A stretch of 64,000 bases of DNA from Streptomyces aureocirculatus (GCF_000720475.1 NZ_JOAP01000030.1:39241-103240); one strand, 5' to 3'. Shown: positions 20,569-31,595, counted from the stretch's first letter. Made by a program: numbers and translations. Notes: generated from the letters alone by a model not told the origin.

Positions 20569-20611
20569 CGCCGGTCCCGGCCGCCCGGTGCGGGGCGGCC
20601 GGAGACCGGCG
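20569..20611 (-). terminator. rpmE terminator
   Basis: CGCCGGT and GGCCGCCC (20569-20586) pair with GGGCGGCC and ACCGGCG (20593-20611) across a GGTGCG loop. It lies just beyond the rpmE stop and before prfA. Confidence 0.7.
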
Positions 20612-20622
20612 CAGGTGGCTCG

Positions 20623-20847
20623 CTACTTCGCGGCGGAGCCGGCAGCCTTGCCGAAGCGGGCCTCGAAGCGGGCCACACGGCCACCGGTGTCGAGGATCTT
20701 CTGCTTGCCCGTGTAGAACGGGTGGCACTCGGAGCAGACCTCGGCGCGGATGCCGCCGCCGGTGATCGTGCTGCGGGTGGTGAACGACGCGCCACAGGTG
20801 CAGCTAACCTGCGTCTCGACGTACTCGGGGTGGATGTCGCGCTTCAA
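20623..20847 (-). CDS. rpmE: ribosomal protein L31 (zinc-binding C+ type)
   Basis: 74 residues. TTG start at 20847 with AGGAG five bases upstream; the product begins MKRDIHPEY. Four Cys in CTC (16 and 18) and CSEC (37 and 40) mark it as the zinc-binding form, which in Streptomyces is replaced by a Cys-less paralogue under zinc limitation. Confidence 0.97.
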   Translation of the reverse strand: MKRDIHPEYVETQVSCTCGASFTTRSTITGGGIRAEVCSECHPFYTGKQKILDTGGRVARFEARFGKAAGSAAK

Positions 20848-21039
20848 GGTGTCTCCTAGTTTCGGGAGGGCACCGGGTCGCAGGCGCGGGATGCGGATGC
20901 GTGAACCGGGGCCGACGTACCAGTCTGCCAGGACTGGCCGCATCTACCCAAACCGGGGTGGGCCCGGAAGTATTCCCGGCCCGGCCCGGAGCGGGTCGGT
21001 CGCTGCTGGCGAGCAGGTCAGTCACTGCTGGCGAGCAGG

Positions 21040-22152
21040 TCAGTCGCTGGTGACGACCTCGCCCGCGTCGCCCTTGTCGCCCGCCGACTTGTCCGTGGCG
21101 GACTTCGGGATGGGCCTGTCCTCGCGGAGGGCGTCCCATACCTGCCGGTCGGCCTTCTCCAGGGGCAGCACGCGGTTGATGTCGGCCGGGTCGTACTGGA
21201 CGGGCAGCGTGACCATCTTCATGTCACCGGAGCCGATGCCCTTGAGGCCGCCCGCGAAGCCGTACAGGTCCTTGACCGAGTCCAGGTCGGAGTCGGTGGT
21301 GATGGCACTGGTCGCGGAGTCGGCGAGGTTGTACAGCTTCTTCGGGTTGCCGAAGAGGTTGATGTCCTTGACCTGGTCCATGAGGGCCTTGATGAAGGCC
21401 TGCTGGAGCTGGATGCGGCCGAGGTCGCTGCCGTCCCCCACGCCGTGCCGGGTGCGGACCAGGCCGAGGGCCTGCTCACCGGATAGCTGATGGGTGCCGG
21501 CCTCCAGGTCGAGGTGGCTGTCCTTGTCGTGGATGGCCTTCTTGGAGGTGATCTCCACACCGCCGAGGGTGTCGATGAGCTTCTTGAAGCCCGTGAAGTC
21601 GACTTCCACGTAGTGGTCCATGCGGATGCCGGACATCTTCTCGACGGTCTTCACGGCACAGGCCGGGCCGCCCACCTCGTACGCCGTGTTGAACATCTGG
21701 CGCTGTCCGCCCCGGTCGGTGCCGCCGTCCTTGGCGGGGCACTCGGGCCGGGTGATGAGGGTGTCGCGGGGTATGGAGACCACGCTGGCCTTCTTGTGGC
21801 CCTTGTACACGTGCACGATCATCGCCGTGTCCGAGCGGGCGGCACCCTCGTCCTTGCCGTACTTGGCGTTCTTGCCGGAGCGGGAGTCGGAGCCGAGGAC
21901 GAGGATGTCCTGGGAGCCGTTGTCGACGTTCGCCGGGCGGTCCGTGCCGAGGGCGGCGTTGATGTCGACGCCCTTGATGTTGCCGTTGAGCTTGAAATAG
22001 ACGTAACCGAGGCCGGTGCCCCCCAGGACGGCCACACCCGCCGCGGTCCAGGCCGTGATGACGAGCGCCTTCTTGCCCTTGCTGCGCGGCTTGCGACGGC
22101 GGCCGCGCTTGCCGCGCTTCGGCGCGTCGGCGGCCCTGCTCTCGTCCGTCAT
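21040..22152 (-). CDS. LytR-CpsA-Psr family wall glycopolymer ligase
   Basis: 370 residues: basic Lys/Arg-rich N-terminus (1-30), one transmembrane helix (about 31-53), extracellular LCP domain with SIPRDT, LGSDSR and RTRHGVGDGSDLGR motifs holding the Arg and Asp residues that bind polyprenyl phosphate. Such proteins attach teichoic acids or related polymers to peptidoglycan. The C-terminal tail is Lys/Asp-rich. ATG at 22152 has GAGGAG close by. The TagO-like gene 5 kb away works at the first step of the same pathway. Confidence 0.92.
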   Translation of the reverse strand: MTDESRAADAPKRGKRGRRRKPRSKGKKALVITAWTAAGVAVLGGTGLGYVYFKLNGNIKGVDINAALGTDRPANVDNGSQDILVLGSDSRSGKNAKYGKDEGAARSDTAMIVHVYKGHKKASVVSIPRDTLITRPECPAKDGGTDRGGQRQMFNTAYEVGGPACAVKTVEKMSGIRMDHYVEVDFTGFKKLIDTLGGVEITSKKAIHDKDSHLDLEAGTHQLSGEQALGLVRTRHGVGDGSDLGRIQLQQAFIKALMDQVKDINLFGNPKKLYNLADSATSAITTDSDLDSVKDLYGFAGGLKGIGSGDMKMVTLPVQYDPADINRVLPLEKADRQVWDALREDRPIPKSATDKSAGDKGDAGEVVTSD

Positions 22153-22475
22153 GCGCTCCTCAGTCCTCGTCGCTCGGGTACCCCCTGCTTTCAGGGTCAG
22201 GCGTGGCTTTCCGTCACTTGTCAGACGTGAAATCCGAAAGAAGGGTTGCATAGCGCCCTGTGTGCGCCCCGGGTACCGCCCACTACGCAGCGTGCGGGCA
22301 TTCTCGTACTTTCGGCCCCCCACCTGCACTTTCGTACGCAGCAGCGCTACCGCACGTGACCGTGAGAATCTCTTAGACGTGTGGTCAAGGTCTCCCGACC
22401 GCCACTGCCCCGACCCGGACGCGGCCCCTGGGCCCGGTCCCGCCGAGGCGTCCCGACCAGCTCACGGAGACAGAC
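22153..22475. other. intergenic region upstream of the LCP gene
   Basis: A 320-base gap between the LCP gene start and the rho terminator. It presumably holds the LCP promoter (minus strand). I saw no convincing -10/-35 pair, riboswitch or ORF with coding character in it. Confidence 0.5.
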
Positions 22476-22517
22476 GCGAGGGGCCGGTCCCGTCGTGTGA
22501 CGGGACCGGCCCCTCGC
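22476..22517 (-). terminator. rho gene terminator
   Basis: A 19-bp perfect stem: GCGAGGGGCCGGTCCCGTC at 22476 pairs with its complement ending at 22517 around a five-base loop. Located 30 bases beyond the rho stop. Confidence 0.85.
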
Positions 22518-22547
22518 GTTCACCCTGCACAAGGCGCAGGCGCCGGA

Positions 22548-24662
22548 TCAGTCGTTGCCGTTGCCCGGCGCCGGCGTCGTCTTCTGGATCTGCAGCAGGA
22601 ACTCGGCGTTCGACTTCGTCTGCTTCATCTTGTCGAGCAGCAGCTCGATGGCCTGCTGCTGGTCGAGCGCGTGCAGCACCCGGCGCAGCTTCCACGTGAT
22701 GGCCAGCTCGTCGCTGCCGAGCAGGATCTCTTCCTTGCGGGTGCTGGACGAGTCCACGTCCACCGCCGGGAAGATCCGCTTGTCGGAGAGCTTGCGGTCC
22801 AGCTTGAGTTCGAGGTTGCCGGTGCCCTTGAACTCCTCGAAGATCACCTCGTCCATGCGCGAACCGGTGTCGACGAGCGCGGTGGCCATGATGGTCAGCG
22901 AGCCGCCGTCCTCGATGTTGCGCGCGGCGCCGAAGAAGCGCTTGGGCGGGTACAGCGCCGTCGAGTCGACACCACCGGACAGGATGCGTCCGGAGGCCGG
23001 GGCCGCGAGGTTGTACGCACGGCCCAGACGCGTGATCGAGTCGAGCAGGACGACCACGTCGTGACCCAGCTCCACGAGGCGCTTGGCGCGCTCGATGGCC
23101 AGCTCGGCGACGGTGGTGTGGTCCTCGGCCGGACGGTCGAAGGTCGAGGAGATGACCTCGCCCTTCACCGACCGCTGCATGTCGGTGACCTCTTCCGGAC
23201 GCTCGTCGACCAGGACGACCATCAGGTGGCACTCGGGGTTGTTGGTGGTGATCGCGTTGGCGATCGCCTGCATGATCATGGTCTTGCCGGTCTTCGGCGG
23301 GGCCACGATCAGACCGCGCTGCCCCTTACCGATCGGCGCGACGAGGTCGATGATGCGGGTGGTGAGCACGCCCGGGTCGGTCTCCAGACGGAGCCGGTCC
23401 TGCGGGTAGAGGGGCGTCAGCTTGTTGAACTCCGGCCGCCCGCGCCCGGATTCGGGCGCCATGCCGTTCTGCGAGTCCAGTCGGACGAGCGCGTTGAACT
23501 TCTCGCGGCGCTCGCCGTCCTTGGGCTGGCGCACCGCGCCGGTGACGTGGTCGCCCTTGCGCAGGCCGTTCTTGCGGACCTGGGCCAGCGAGACGTACAC
23601 GTCGTTCGGTCCTGGGAGGTAGCCCGACGTACGGATGAACGCGTAGTTGTCGAGGATGTCCAGGATGCCCGCTACCGGGATCAGGACGTCGTCGTCGGAC
23701 ACCTGCGGCTCGCTCGCGAAGTCGTCGCGGCCGCGGCGGCCACGGCGGTCGCGGTACCGGCCACGGCGGCCACGGCGGCCGGTGCCGTCGTCGTCGAAGT
23801 CGTCCTGCGGGCCGTTGTCGCGCTGCTGGCGGTCCTGACGGTCCCGGTCCTGGCGGTCCTGTCGGTCCTGGCGGCCGCCCTGCTCCTTGCGGTTGCCGCC
23901 GCCCTGCTGGTCGTCGCCCTTGTTGCCGCGGCGGTCACGCTCGCGGTCACGGCCACGGCCCTGGCGGTCACGGCGGCCCTGGCGGCCGTCGCCGCCGTCC
24001 GCGTCGCCCTTGTCGCCCCGGTCGTTCTTGTCGCCGCGGTCGCCCTTGGCCTCGGACTGCTCCGTCCGGGCCTCGGCGACCTTGGTGTCACCCTGGGTCC
24101 TGGCCTCCGCGGTCACGGTCTCGGGGCTGCCGGCCTCGGCGGTGACGCGGCGCCGGCCACGGCTGCCGGACTTGTCGTCGAGGGGGGCACCTCCCTGCTC
24201 CACCGGAGCCGAGAGCTTGGGGGCGGGCTGGCCGGGGATGTCGATCTGCTGCTGGGCGGCCTTGGGCTGCTCGGCCGGGGCCTCTTCGGCCTTGGCGGGC
24301 TTGGCAGCGGCCTTGTCCGTGCTGTCGGCGGGAGCGGCCGCGGCGCCCGTGCGCGCCTTGGAGGTGGCGCGGCGCTTCGGCTTGGCCTCGGCGTCCGCGG
24401 CGGACGGGGCGCTCTTGGCCGGGGCGCCGCCTGCGGCCTGCGCCTCCTTGATGACCTCGATCAACTGGCTCTTGCGCATCCGCGCGGTGCCCTTGATTCC
24501 GAGGCCCGATGCGACCTGCTGCAGTTCCGCCAGCACCATGCCCTCGAGGCCGGTGCCGCGGCGCCGCCGGGACCCGGCCGAAGCACCGGTGGCAGGCGCC
24601 GCAGAGGCGTCCGTGGCGGGCGTGTCGGCAGTCACGCCCATCAGATCGGTGGTGTCGCTCAC
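22548..24662 (-). CDS. rho: transcription termination factor Rho with large N-terminal insertion
   Basis: Hexameric RNA helicase that ends transcription. 704 residues against about 420 in E. coli. Order: Rho_N helical domain (about 40-80), an inserted low-complexity region (about 80-320) rich in Ala/Glu then Arg/Asp/Gly/Gln (many DRQ, GRRGR runs), cold-shock RNA-binding domain (about 325-400), ATPase core with Walker A APPKTGKT and the Q/R loops. Such basic inserts are typical of actinobacterial Rho and add RNA affinity. GTG start with GGAAGGA upstream. Confidence 0.96.
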   Translation of the reverse strand: MSDTTDLMGVTADTPATDASAAPATGASAGSRRRRGTGLEGMVLAELQQVASGLGIKGTARMRKSQLIEVIKEAQAAGGAPAKSAPSAADAEAKPKRRATSKARTGAAAAPADSTDKAAAKPAKAEEAPAEQPKAAQQQIDIPGQPAPKLSAPVEQGGAPLDDKSGSRGRRRVTAEAGSPETVTAEARTQGDTKVAEARTEQSEAKGDRGDKNDRGDKGDADGGDGRQGRRDRQGRGRDRERDRRGNKGDDQQGGGNRKEQGGRQDRQDRQDRDRQDRQQRDNGPQDDFDDDGTGRRGRRGRYRDRRGRRGRDDFASEPQVSDDDVLIPVAGILDILDNYAFIRTSGYLPGPNDVYVSLAQVRKNGLRKGDHVTGAVRQPKDGERREKFNALVRLDSQNGMAPESGRGRPEFNKLTPLYPQDRLRLETDPGVLTTRIIDLVAPIGKGQRGLIVAPPKTGKTMIMQAIANAITTNNPECHLMVVLVDERPEEVTDMQRSVKGEVISSTFDRPAEDHTTVAELAIERAKRLVELGHDVVVLLDSITRLGRAYNLAAPASGRILSGGVDSTALYPPKRFFGAARNIEDGGSLTIMATALVDTGSRMDEVIFEEFKGTGNLELKLDRKLSDKRIFPAVDVDSSSTRKEEILLGSDELAITWKLRRVLHALDQQQAIELLLDKMKQTKSNAEFLLQIQKTTPAPGNGND

Positions 24663-25045
24663 GAAGGGTCCTTCCCTGGAGCGGACGTCGGCCTGTCTGG
24701 CTCGGCGACCGGTTGTGCTGTCCGGCGATCCTTGGTGTGTGGACCGGGCCGGGGCGGTGGTCCGCCAACGCGGCGGAAGAATTCACAGATGTGGCATTAC
24801 CCGATGCCTGGCCACTGAGGTGCGGTGGTCACTCGGCTCGGTCACGCCGGTTCCGGAGCGTGCTCGGCACAGCTCAGTGCGATGCACAGAGCAGTTTTGG
24901 AGGCTCCCGGAAGGATGGATGTCCCGGACGGGGACACAAAGCACCTCGCCATGGTGAGGTCGGGTGCAGACTTGAGGTTAACACTACCGGATCCAACAAA
25001 CATTCCCCCTCTCCAAATCCGGACACCGCGTGTGCCGCCCGCCCG
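24663..25045. promoter_or_regulatory. rho leader and promoter region
   Basis: A 383-base gap between thrB and rho, unusually long for this cluster. An AT-richer patch at about 24970-25010 (minus-strand reading TAGTGTTAACC) contains a TAnnnT -10-like hexamer. This would make a leader of some 310 nt before rho, compatible with the autoregulated leaders known for rho genes. No matching -35 was found, so the promoter call is tentative. Confidence 0.35.
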
Positions 25046-25963
25046 TCAGGGCGCGAGCGGCAGCACACTGGCTCCGGTGGCGTCGAGCGCCAGGCGATTG
25101 GCCGCCCAGCCCTCTCCCGCCAGTCGTGCGACCTTGTCGGCCGCACTGTCCTCGGCCAGCGCGAGGACCGTGGGCCCCGCGCCGGAGATCACCGCGGGCA
25201 CGCCGTCGGCGCGCAGGCGCTCCACCAGGGCGGCGCTCTCCGGCATGGCGGGGGCGCGGTACTCCTGGTGCAGACGGTCCTCGGTGGCGGGCAGCAGCAG
25301 CTCGGGGCGCCTGGTCAGGGCCTCGACGAGCAGGGCCGCCCGGCCCGCGTTGGCGGCCGCGTCCACGTGCGGGACGGTGCGCGGCAGCAGTCCGCGGGCG
25401 GTTTCGGTGAGCACGGGCTTTCCGGGGACGAAAACCACCGGAACGATGGAATCAGTGGGCTCCATCCTGATGGCGCGGGCCGCGGAGCCGTCCATCCAGG
25501 ACAGCGTGAAGCCGCCGAGCAGGCAGGCGGCGACGTTGTCGGGGTGGCCCTCGATCTCGGTGGCGAGCTCAAGGAGCGCGGTGTCGTCGAGCTTGCTGTC
25601 ACCGCCTATGGTCACCGCGCGGGCGGCGACGATGCCGGCGCAGATGGCGGCGGACGAGGAGCCGAGGCCACGGCCGTGCGGGATGCGGTTGGCGCAGACG
25701 ATCTCCAGGCCGCGCGGCTGCCCGCCGAGCAGGTCGAAGGCGGTCCGCAGGGACCGTACGAGCAGATGCGACTCGTCGCGGGGCAGGGTCTCGCTGCCCT
25801 CACCGGCGATGTCGACACCGAGCCCGGAGTCGGAGACGCGGACCACCACGTCGTCGTAGAGCCCCAGCGCCAGGCCGAGGGCGTCGAAGCCCGGGCCCAG
25901 GTTTGCGCTGGTGGCAGGCACGCGCACCCTGACGGCGGCGGCGCGGAACGCGGGACCGGCCAT
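25046..25963 (-). CDS. thrB: homoserine kinase
   Basis: GHMP kinase that phosphorylates homoserine with ATP. 305 residues with the three family motifs: PATSANLGPGFD (about 14), PHGRGLGSSSA (about 95, the ATP loop) and SGAGPTVLAL near the C-terminus. ATG at 25963 follows AGGAGAG at a long spacing of about 12 bases. It lies 379 bases beyond thrC, farther than expected for an operon. Confidence 0.95.
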   Translation of the reverse strand: MAGPAFRAAAVRVRVPATSANLGPGFDALGLALGLYDDVVVRVSDSGLGVDIAGEGSETLPRDESHLLVRSLRTAFDLLGGQPRGLEIVCANRIPHGRGLGSSSAAICAGIVAARAVTIGGDSKLDDTALLELATEIEGHPDNVAACLLGGFTLSWMDGSAARAIRMEPTDSIVPVVFVPGKPVLTETARGLLPRTVPHVDAAANAGRAALLVEALTRRPELLLPATEDRLHQEYRAPAMPESAALVERLRADGVPAVISGAGPTVLALAEDSAADKVARLAGEGWAANRLALDATGASVLPLAP

Positions 25964-26342
25964 CGCTCGATGACTCTCCTTGAGCTGCGATGTGTGGAGG
26001 ACTTGCCGCCTCGGCCGGCACTCGTCCGGCGAGGGACAGCACCCCGGGGCCGCCTCTGCGGGCGGCACCGCGGCATATGCGGCGGCATATGCGTCGGGGT
26101 GGGTTCACCACAGCCTATCGAAGGAAGGTTCTGTGGCGACATAGGGCGCACGGGAGGCGCACGATGCGTGTCGCGAGCCCCCTGTGCCACCCCTGTACGG
26201 AGTTGCGAGGTTTGGGCGGTACGCCAGGCCCGGCCTCACGCCGGACCCGGCGGTACGCCGAGCCCTGATGCCGGACCAGGCGGTACGCCAAGCCCTGACG
26301 CCAAGCCCTGACGCCAGGCCAAGCGGCACGCCGGGCCAAGCC
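25964..26342. repeat. thrC-thrB gap with degenerate tandem repeats
   Basis: From about 26216 to 26342 short units of the type GGCGGTACGCCAAGCCCTGA recur five to seven times with drift (GCCAAGCCCTGAC, GCCAGGCC, GCGGTACGCC). A second small duplication, CGGCATATGCGGCGGCATATGC, lies near 26070. No gene of coding character is present. The region may carry the thrB promoter. Confidence 0.55.
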
Positions 26343-27401
26343 TTACGCCAGGCCCAGCCGCTCCGCCGCGGCGGCCGCGTCGACCGGGACCGTGACCGGC
26401 TGCGGGGCGCCCGCGACGGCCCAGTCCGGGTCCTTCAGGCCGTTGCCGGTGACCGTGCAGACGATGCGCTGGCCCCTGTCGACCTTGCCCTGCTCGGCGG
26501 CCTTCAGCAGGCCCGCCACCGACGCGGCGGACGCGGGCTCGACGAAGACACCCTCCTGCGACGCCAACAGCTTGTAGGCGCGCAGGATCTCACGGTCCGT
26601 CACCTCGTCGATGAAGCCGCCCGACTCGTCGCGCGCGGCGAGCGCGTGCTGCCACGACGCGGGGTTGCCGATGCGAATCGCGGTGGCGATCGTCGAGGGG
26701 TCCTTGACGATCTCGCCGCGCACGATCGGCGCGGAGCCGGAGGCCTGGAAGCCCCACATGCGCGGGGTGCGCGTCGACACCGAGTCGGCCGCGTACTCCT
26801 TGTAGCCCCTCCAGTAGGCCGTGATGTTGCCCGCGTTGCCGACCGGCAGGACGTGGATGTCGGGCGCGTCGCCGAGGGCGTCCACGATCTCGAAGGACGC
26901 CGTCTTCTGGCCCTCGATGCGGAACGGGTTGACCGAATTGACCAGCGCCACCGGGTAGTTCTCGGAGAGGCCGCGCGCCAGGTTCAGGCAGTCGTCGAAG
27001 TTGCCGTCCACCTGGAGGATCTTCGAGCCGTAGACGAGCGCCTGGCCCATCTTGCCGAGGGCGATCTTGCCCTGCGGGACCAGGACGGCACAGACCATCC
27101 CGGCGCGCACGGCGTACGCGGCGGCCGACGCCGACGTGTTGCCGGTGGAGGCGCAGATGACGGCCTTCGCGCCCTCCTCCTTGGCCTTGGTGATCGCCAT
27201 GGTCATACCGCGGTCCTTGAAGGACCCCGTCGGGTTCGCGCCCTCGACCTTGAGGTGGACCTCGCACCCCGTGCGCTCGGAGAGCACAGCCGCGGGCACG
27301 AGCGGCGTGCCGCCCTCATGGAGCGTGACGACCGGCGTGGTGCCGGAGACCGGGAGGCGGTCCCGGTACTCCTCGATGATTCCGCGCCACTGGTGGGCCA
27401 T
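26343..27401 (-). CDS. thrC: threonine synthase
   Basis: PLP enzyme converting O-phosphohomoserine to threonine. 352 residues, the short class lacking the long N-terminal region of the E. coli type. PLP lysine in TGSFKDRGM (about residue 60) and the glycine-rich phosphate loop PVGNAGN (about 187). Starts six bases beyond the hom stop, so hom-thrC form an operon. Confidence 0.96.
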   Translation of the reverse strand: MAHQWRGIIEEYRDRLPVSGTTPVVTLHEGGTPLVPAAVLSERTGCEVHLKVEGANPTGSFKDRGMTMAITKAKEEGAKAVICASTGNTSASAAAYAVRAGMVCAVLVPQGKIALGKMGQALVYGSKILQVDGNFDDCLNLARGLSENYPVALVNSVNPFRIEGQKTASFEIVDALGDAPDIHVLPVGNAGNITAYWRGYKEYAADSVSTRTPRMWGFQASGSAPIVRGEIVKDPSTIATAIRIGNPASWQHALAARDESGGFIDEVTDREILRAYKLLASQEGVFVEPASAASVAGLLKAAEQGKVDRGQRIVCTVTGNGLKDPDWAVAGAPQPVTVPVDAAAAAERLGLA

Positions 27402-27407
27402 TGCTGC

Positions 27408-28697
27408 TTACTCCCCTTCAACCCGCATGATGCTGGCGACACCACGCACGGTGTCGAGTCGGCGCAACGCGTCGACGGTGCCGGTGAGGGCGGCGTCGGG
27501 CGCGCGGTGGGTGACGACGACGAGGGAGGCCTCGCCGTCCTTACCCGTCTGACGGACGGTATCGATCGATACCCCGTGCTCGGCGAAGACCGTCGCGACC
27601 TGGGCGAGCACGCCCGGCTTGTCGGCCACGTCGAGGCTGATGTGGTACCGCGTGACGACCTCGCCCATGGAGCCCACGGGCAGTTGGGCGTACGCGGAGT
27701 CGCCGGGCCCGGTGGCCTCGCCGAGTTTGTTGCGGCAGACCGCGACGAGGTCGCCGAGCACCGCGGAAGCGGTGGGCGCGCCGCCCGCGCCGGGGCCGTA
27801 GAACATGAGCTGACCGGCCGCCTCGGCCTCCACGAAGACCGCGTTGTACGCCTCGCGGACGCTCGCCAGCGGGTGGCTGAGCGGAATCATCGCGGGGTGC
27901 ACGCGCGCGGTGACGGACTCGCCGTCGGCGGCCCGCTCGCAGATGGCGAGCAGCTTGATGGTGCAGCCCATGCGCTTCGCGGACGCGAAGTCGGCGGCGG
28001 TGACCTCGGTCATGCCCTCGCGGTGTACGTCGTCGAGGCGCACCCGGGTGTGGAAGGCGATACCGGCGAGGATCGCGGCCTTGGCGGCGGCGTCGAAGCC
28101 CTCCACGTCGGCGGTCGGGTCGGCTTCCGCGTACCCGAGGGCGGTGGCCTCGTCGAGGGCCTCCTGATACCCGGCGCCCGTCGAGTCCATCTTGTCGAGG
28201 ATGAAGTTCGTCGTGCCGTTCACGATGCCGAGGACGCGGTTCACCTTGTCGCCGGCGAGGGATTCGCGCAGCGGCCTGATCAGCGGGATCGCACCGGCGA
28301 CGGCGGCCTCGTAGTACAGATCGCGGCCGTGCTGCTCGGCCGCGGCGTGCAGGGCCTCGCCGTCCTGGGCGATGAGCGCCTTGTTCGCGGAGACCACGGA
28401 CGCGCCGTGCTCGAACGCGGTGGTGATGAGGGCCCTGGCGGGCTCGATGCCGCCGATGACCTCGACGACCACGTCGATGTCACCGCGTTTGACGAGCGCG
28501 GTCGCGTCCGTCGTCACAAGGGCGGGGTCGATGCCCGCACGCACCTTGGAGGGCCGGCGGACGGCCACCCCGGCGAGTTCCACCGGGGCGCCGATCCTGG
28601 CCGCGAGGTCTTCGGCGTGCGTCGTCATGATGCGCGCCACCTCTGAGCCGACGACCCCACAGCCCAGCAGCGCCACCTTCAGCGGACGCGTACGCAT
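27408..28697 (-). CDS. hom: homoserine dehydrogenase
   Basis: Reduces aspartate semialdehyde to homoserine. 429 residues: N-terminal Rossmann fold (LLGCGVVGSEVA), catalytic domain with GIVNGTTNFIL and YAEADPTADVEG, and a C-terminal ACT domain (about 350-429) for threonine feedback. There are two ATGs in tandem; the second (28697) is seven bases from GAGG, the first only four, so the second is chosen. Confidence 0.96.
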   Translation of the reverse strand: MRTRPLKVALLGCGVVGSEVARIMTTHAEDLAARIGAPVELAGVAVRRPSKVRAGIDPALVTTDATALVKRGDIDVVVEVIGGIEPARALITTAFEHGASVVSANKALIAQDGEALHAAAEQHGRDLYYEAAVAGAIPLIRPLRESLAGDKVNRVLGIVNGTTNFILDKMDSTGAGYQEALDEATALGYAEADPTADVEGFDAAAKAAILAGIAFHTRVRLDDVHREGMTEVTAADFASAKRMGCTIKLLAICERAADGESVTARVHPAMIPLSHPLASVREAYNAVFVEAEAAGQLMFYGPGAGGAPTASAVLGDLVAVCRNKLGEATGPGDSAYAQLPVGSMGEVVTRYHISLDVADKPGVLAQVATVFAEHGVSIDTVRQTGKDGEASLVVVTHRAPDAALTGTVDALRRLDTVRGVASIMRVEGE

Positions 28698-28903
28698 CAT
28701 CCGACCTCGTTTCCTTCTCCAAGTACGGTGGGTCCAGTCTCACCCACCCAAACGGTGTTTCTGACCATAGTCCGGATCGTGAGACATCCGTTCCACGAAC
28801 CGAGTACCAACTGTGCCGCTCACGGACCGGGAGTCACCCGGCGTGCGGTTTCCGGTGCCGACCGGTGAGCGCTGTCCGCGTCACCGACGTGCGCTGTCCG
28901 GTG

Positions 28904-30295
28904 TCACCCGACGTCGAGACGCAGCAGGTCCTCCTCCGTCTCGCGGCGCACGATGACACGGCCCGCGCCCTCCCGCACCGCCACGACGGGCGGCCGCAGC
29001 GCGTGGTTGTAGTTGCTGGCCATCGAGCGGCAGTAGGCGCCGGTCGCGGGCACGGCGATCAGGTCGCCGACCGCGAGGTCGGCGGGCAGGAAGGCGTCGC
29101 GCACGACGATGTCGCCGCTCTCACAGTGCTTGCCGACCACGCGGGCGAGCATCGGCTCGGCGTCGGAGGAGCGCGAGACCAGGGCGACGCTGTACTCGGC
29201 GTCGTAGAGCGCCGTACGGATGTTGTCGGACATGCCGCCGTCCACCGAGACGTACGTACGCAGTCCTTCGAGGGGCTTGATGGTCCCCACCTCGTACAGC
29301 GTGAAGGCGGTCGGGCCGACGATGGCGCGGCCCGGCTCGACCGAGATGCGCGGCACCGCGAGACCGGCCGCCGCGCACTCGCGCGTGACGATGTCGTGCA
29401 GCCCCTGCGCGATCTCGTGCGGTTCCCGCGGGTCGTCGGCCGAGGTGTACGCGATGCCGAGGCCGCCGCCGAGGTCGATCTCGGGGAGTTCGACGCCGTG
29501 CTCGTCGCGGATCTCGGCGAGGAGCGACACCACGCGGCGGGCCGCGACCTCGAAGCCCGCCGTGTCGAAGATCTGCGAGCCGATGTGGCTGTGGATGCCG
29601 ACGAGCTCCAGGCCGTCGAGCTTCAGCGCCCGCCGCACGGCCTCTGCGGCCTCTCCCCCGGCGAGGGCGATGCCGAACTTCTGGTCCTCGTGCGCGGTGG
29701 CGATGAACTCGTGGGTGTGTGCCTCGACGCCGACCGTCACCCGGATCTGTACGCGCTGACGCGTGCCGAGCCGGTCGGCGATGTGGGCGACCCGCACGAT
29801 CTCCTGGAAGGAGTCGAGCACGATGTGGCCGACGCCCGCGGCCACCGCCCGCTCGATCTCCTCCGGCGTCTTGTTGTTGCCGTGGAACGCGATCCGCTCG
29901 GCGGGCATGCCCGCGTCCAGGGCGGTCGTCAGCTCGCCGCCCGAGCACACGTCGAGGTTGAGGCCCTCCTCGTGCAGCCAGCGCACGACGGCCCGGGACA
30001 GGAAGGCCTTGCCCGCGTAGAAGACGTCGGCGTCCGCGCCGAAGGCGTCGCGCCACGCCCGGCAGCGGGCCCGGAAGTCCTCCTCGTCCAGGAAGTAGGC
30101 GGGCGTGCCGAACTCCTCGGCGAGCCGGGTCACGTCCATGCCGCCGACGGTGACCACGCCGTCGGGCGCCCGGGTGACGGTCCGGGACCAGACCTTGGGG
30201 TCGAGGGCGTTGAGATCGCTGGGCGGCGCGGAGTAGTGACCTTCGGGGAGAACGTCCCCGTGCCGGGGTCCTGCGGGGTGGGCGGAACGGCTCAT
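28904..30295 (-). CDS. lysA: diaminopimelate decarboxylase
   Basis: Last step of lysine synthesis. 463 residues: alanine-racemase-like barrel with PLP lysine in YAGKAFL (about 95), HSHIGSQ (about 230), and the CESGD motif (about 385) that supplies the active-site Cys from the partner subunit. ATG at 30295 lies 22 bases after nrtL and is likely cotranscribed with it. Confidence 0.96.
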   Translation of the reverse strand: MSRSAHPAGPRHGDVLPEGHYSAPPSDLNALDPKVWSRTVTRAPDGVVTVGGMDVTRLAEEFGTPAYFLDEEDFRARCRAWRDAFGADADVFYAGKAFLSRAVVRWLHEEGLNLDVCSGGELTTALDAGMPAERIAFHGNNKTPEEIERAVAAGVGHIVLDSFQEIVRVAHIADRLGTRQRVQIRVTVGVEAHTHEFIATAHEDQKFGIALAGGEAAEAVRRALKLDGLELVGIHSHIGSQIFDTAGFEVAARRVVSLLAEIRDEHGVELPEIDLGGGLGIAYTSADDPREPHEIAQGLHDIVTRECAAAGLAVPRISVEPGRAIVGPTAFTLYEVGTIKPLEGLRTYVSVDGGMSDNIRTALYDAEYSVALVSRSSDAEPMLARVVGKHCESGDIVVRDAFLPADLAVGDLIAVPATGAYCRSMASNYNHALRPPVVAVREGAGRVIVRRETEEDLLRLDVG

Positions 30296-30317
30296 GGCTC
30301 TTCTGACTCTTCTCGTC

Positions 30318-31463
30318 TCACAAGTATTCGGGCGCGCTGATGCCGAGCAGGGACAGGCCGCCTGCGAGCACCGTCCCGGCGGCTTCGGCGAGCGCGAGCC
30401 GGGCACGGTGGGCGGCCGAGGGTTTCTCGTCGCCGAGCGGCAGCACGGTGTGCGCCTGCGCGAGGAAGGCGTCGGCGGTCCGGACGAGGTGCCGGGTCAG
30501 GCGGTCCGGGGCGTGCCGGTGGGCGGCGGTGGCCAGGACGGCGGGGTGGTCGCCCAGGGCTGAGAGGAGGGGGTGTGCGGTGTCTTCTTGTACGGGGGCG
30601 CTTTGGGCGGGGGTGCCTTGCGCGGGGGCGTCCGTGTGCGGCTCGGCGGTCGCGTGCGCGTCGGCGGCCGCGTGCGCGGGTGGGCCTACGGGGCCGGGGG
30701 CCGCGGTGAAGCCCAGGTCCGCCGCGTTGCGGGTGAGGGCGCGGGTGCGGGCGTGGGCGTAGCGGACGCGGAACAGGGGGTTCGACTCGCGTTGGGCGAG
30801 GTGTTCGCCGCCGGTGCGGGGGCGGTCGTGCGGCGCCGGGTGCAGCAGGGCCCAGCGGGCGGCGTCGCGGCCGAGGGCGAGGGGGTCCGGGGTGTGCGGC
30901 GCCGGGACCGGGCGCAGCGTGGTCAGCGGGACCGGGGGCTCGCCGTGTCCGTCCACGCGCACCCCGAGGACGTCCTGCCAGGCCTTGGCGGGAGCGGCCG
31001 CGCAGGTGAGGCGGACGAGGACGCCCTGGGAGCGGAGCAGCCGACGCGTGGCGTCGGCGACGACGAGGGCGCGCAGGTCGTGCGGGGTGTGCAGGTGGGC
31101 GAGGGCGCCGGTGTCGGGACTGATGTGGCCGTAGCGCTCGCCGCTGTCCCGGATGCGCTGTACGAGGCCGGCGCCGCCGTCGTCGTACAGCGTGATGCTG
31201 AGGAAGCCGGGCCCGGTGACGTCGGTGCGGGCGATGCCGGGTTCGGCGCTCAGGCGGGCGGCGAGGATCTCGGCGATGCGGAGGGGGGGTGCGCCGGCCT
31301 CGCGGGCGATGCGGAGGGCGAGGTTCGTGGCGTAGTCGCCGGTGCCGCCCGGGCGGGGGCGCTCGATGTGGGCGCGGTCCGGGACGGGGGCGGTGAGCTC
31401 TCCGGCGTCCACTGCGCGGCGCAGGGCGCGCAGTGCGGTGCGGGAGAGCTCTTCGGGGGTCAC
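30318..31463 (-). CDS. nrtL: ArgS-related anticodon-binding protein
   Basis: 381 residues related to arginyl-tRNA synthetase but without its catalytic core. The N-terminus (about 1-90) matches the ArgRS additional domain ([16 protein letters not shown]), and the C-terminus (about 225-381, [13 protein letters not shown] to the final ISAPEYL) matches the DALR anticodon-binding domain. No HIGH or KMSKS motif exists between them. An Ala/His/Thr/Pro-rich insert occupies about 265-300. Function is unknown; regulation by, or binding of, tRNA-Arg is inference. Sits directly upstream of lysA as in other Streptomyces. Confidence 0.85.
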   Translation of the reverse strand: MTPEELSRTALRALRRAVDAGELTAPVPDRAHIERPRPGGTGDYATNLALRIAREAGAPPLRIAEILAARLSAEPGIARTDVTGPGFLSITLYDDGGAGLVQRIRDSGERYGHISPDTGALAHLHTPHDLRALVVADATRRLLRSQGVLVRLTCAAAPAKAWQDVLGVRVDGHGEPPVPLTTLRPVPAPHTPDPLALGRDAARWALLHPAPHDRPRTGGEHLAQRESNPLFRVRYAHARTRALTRNAADLGFTAAPGPVGPPAHAAADAHATAEPHTDAPAQGTPAQSAPVQEDTAHPLLSALGDHPAVLATAAHRHAPDRLTRHLVRTADAFLAQAHTVLPLGDEKPSAAHRARLALAEAAGTVLAGGLSLLGISAPEYL

Positions 31464-31595
31464 GGGACAAGGGTATGGGAGGGCGGGGGTGCGCTGCCCG
31501 GGGGTTTCTGACCTGGGGGTCCGCGAGATGTGCGGGGTGGGTGCGGCCGGGCCCGGGGGCTAGGGGTGGCCGGGCCAGGGCGGTCGGGCCAGGCC

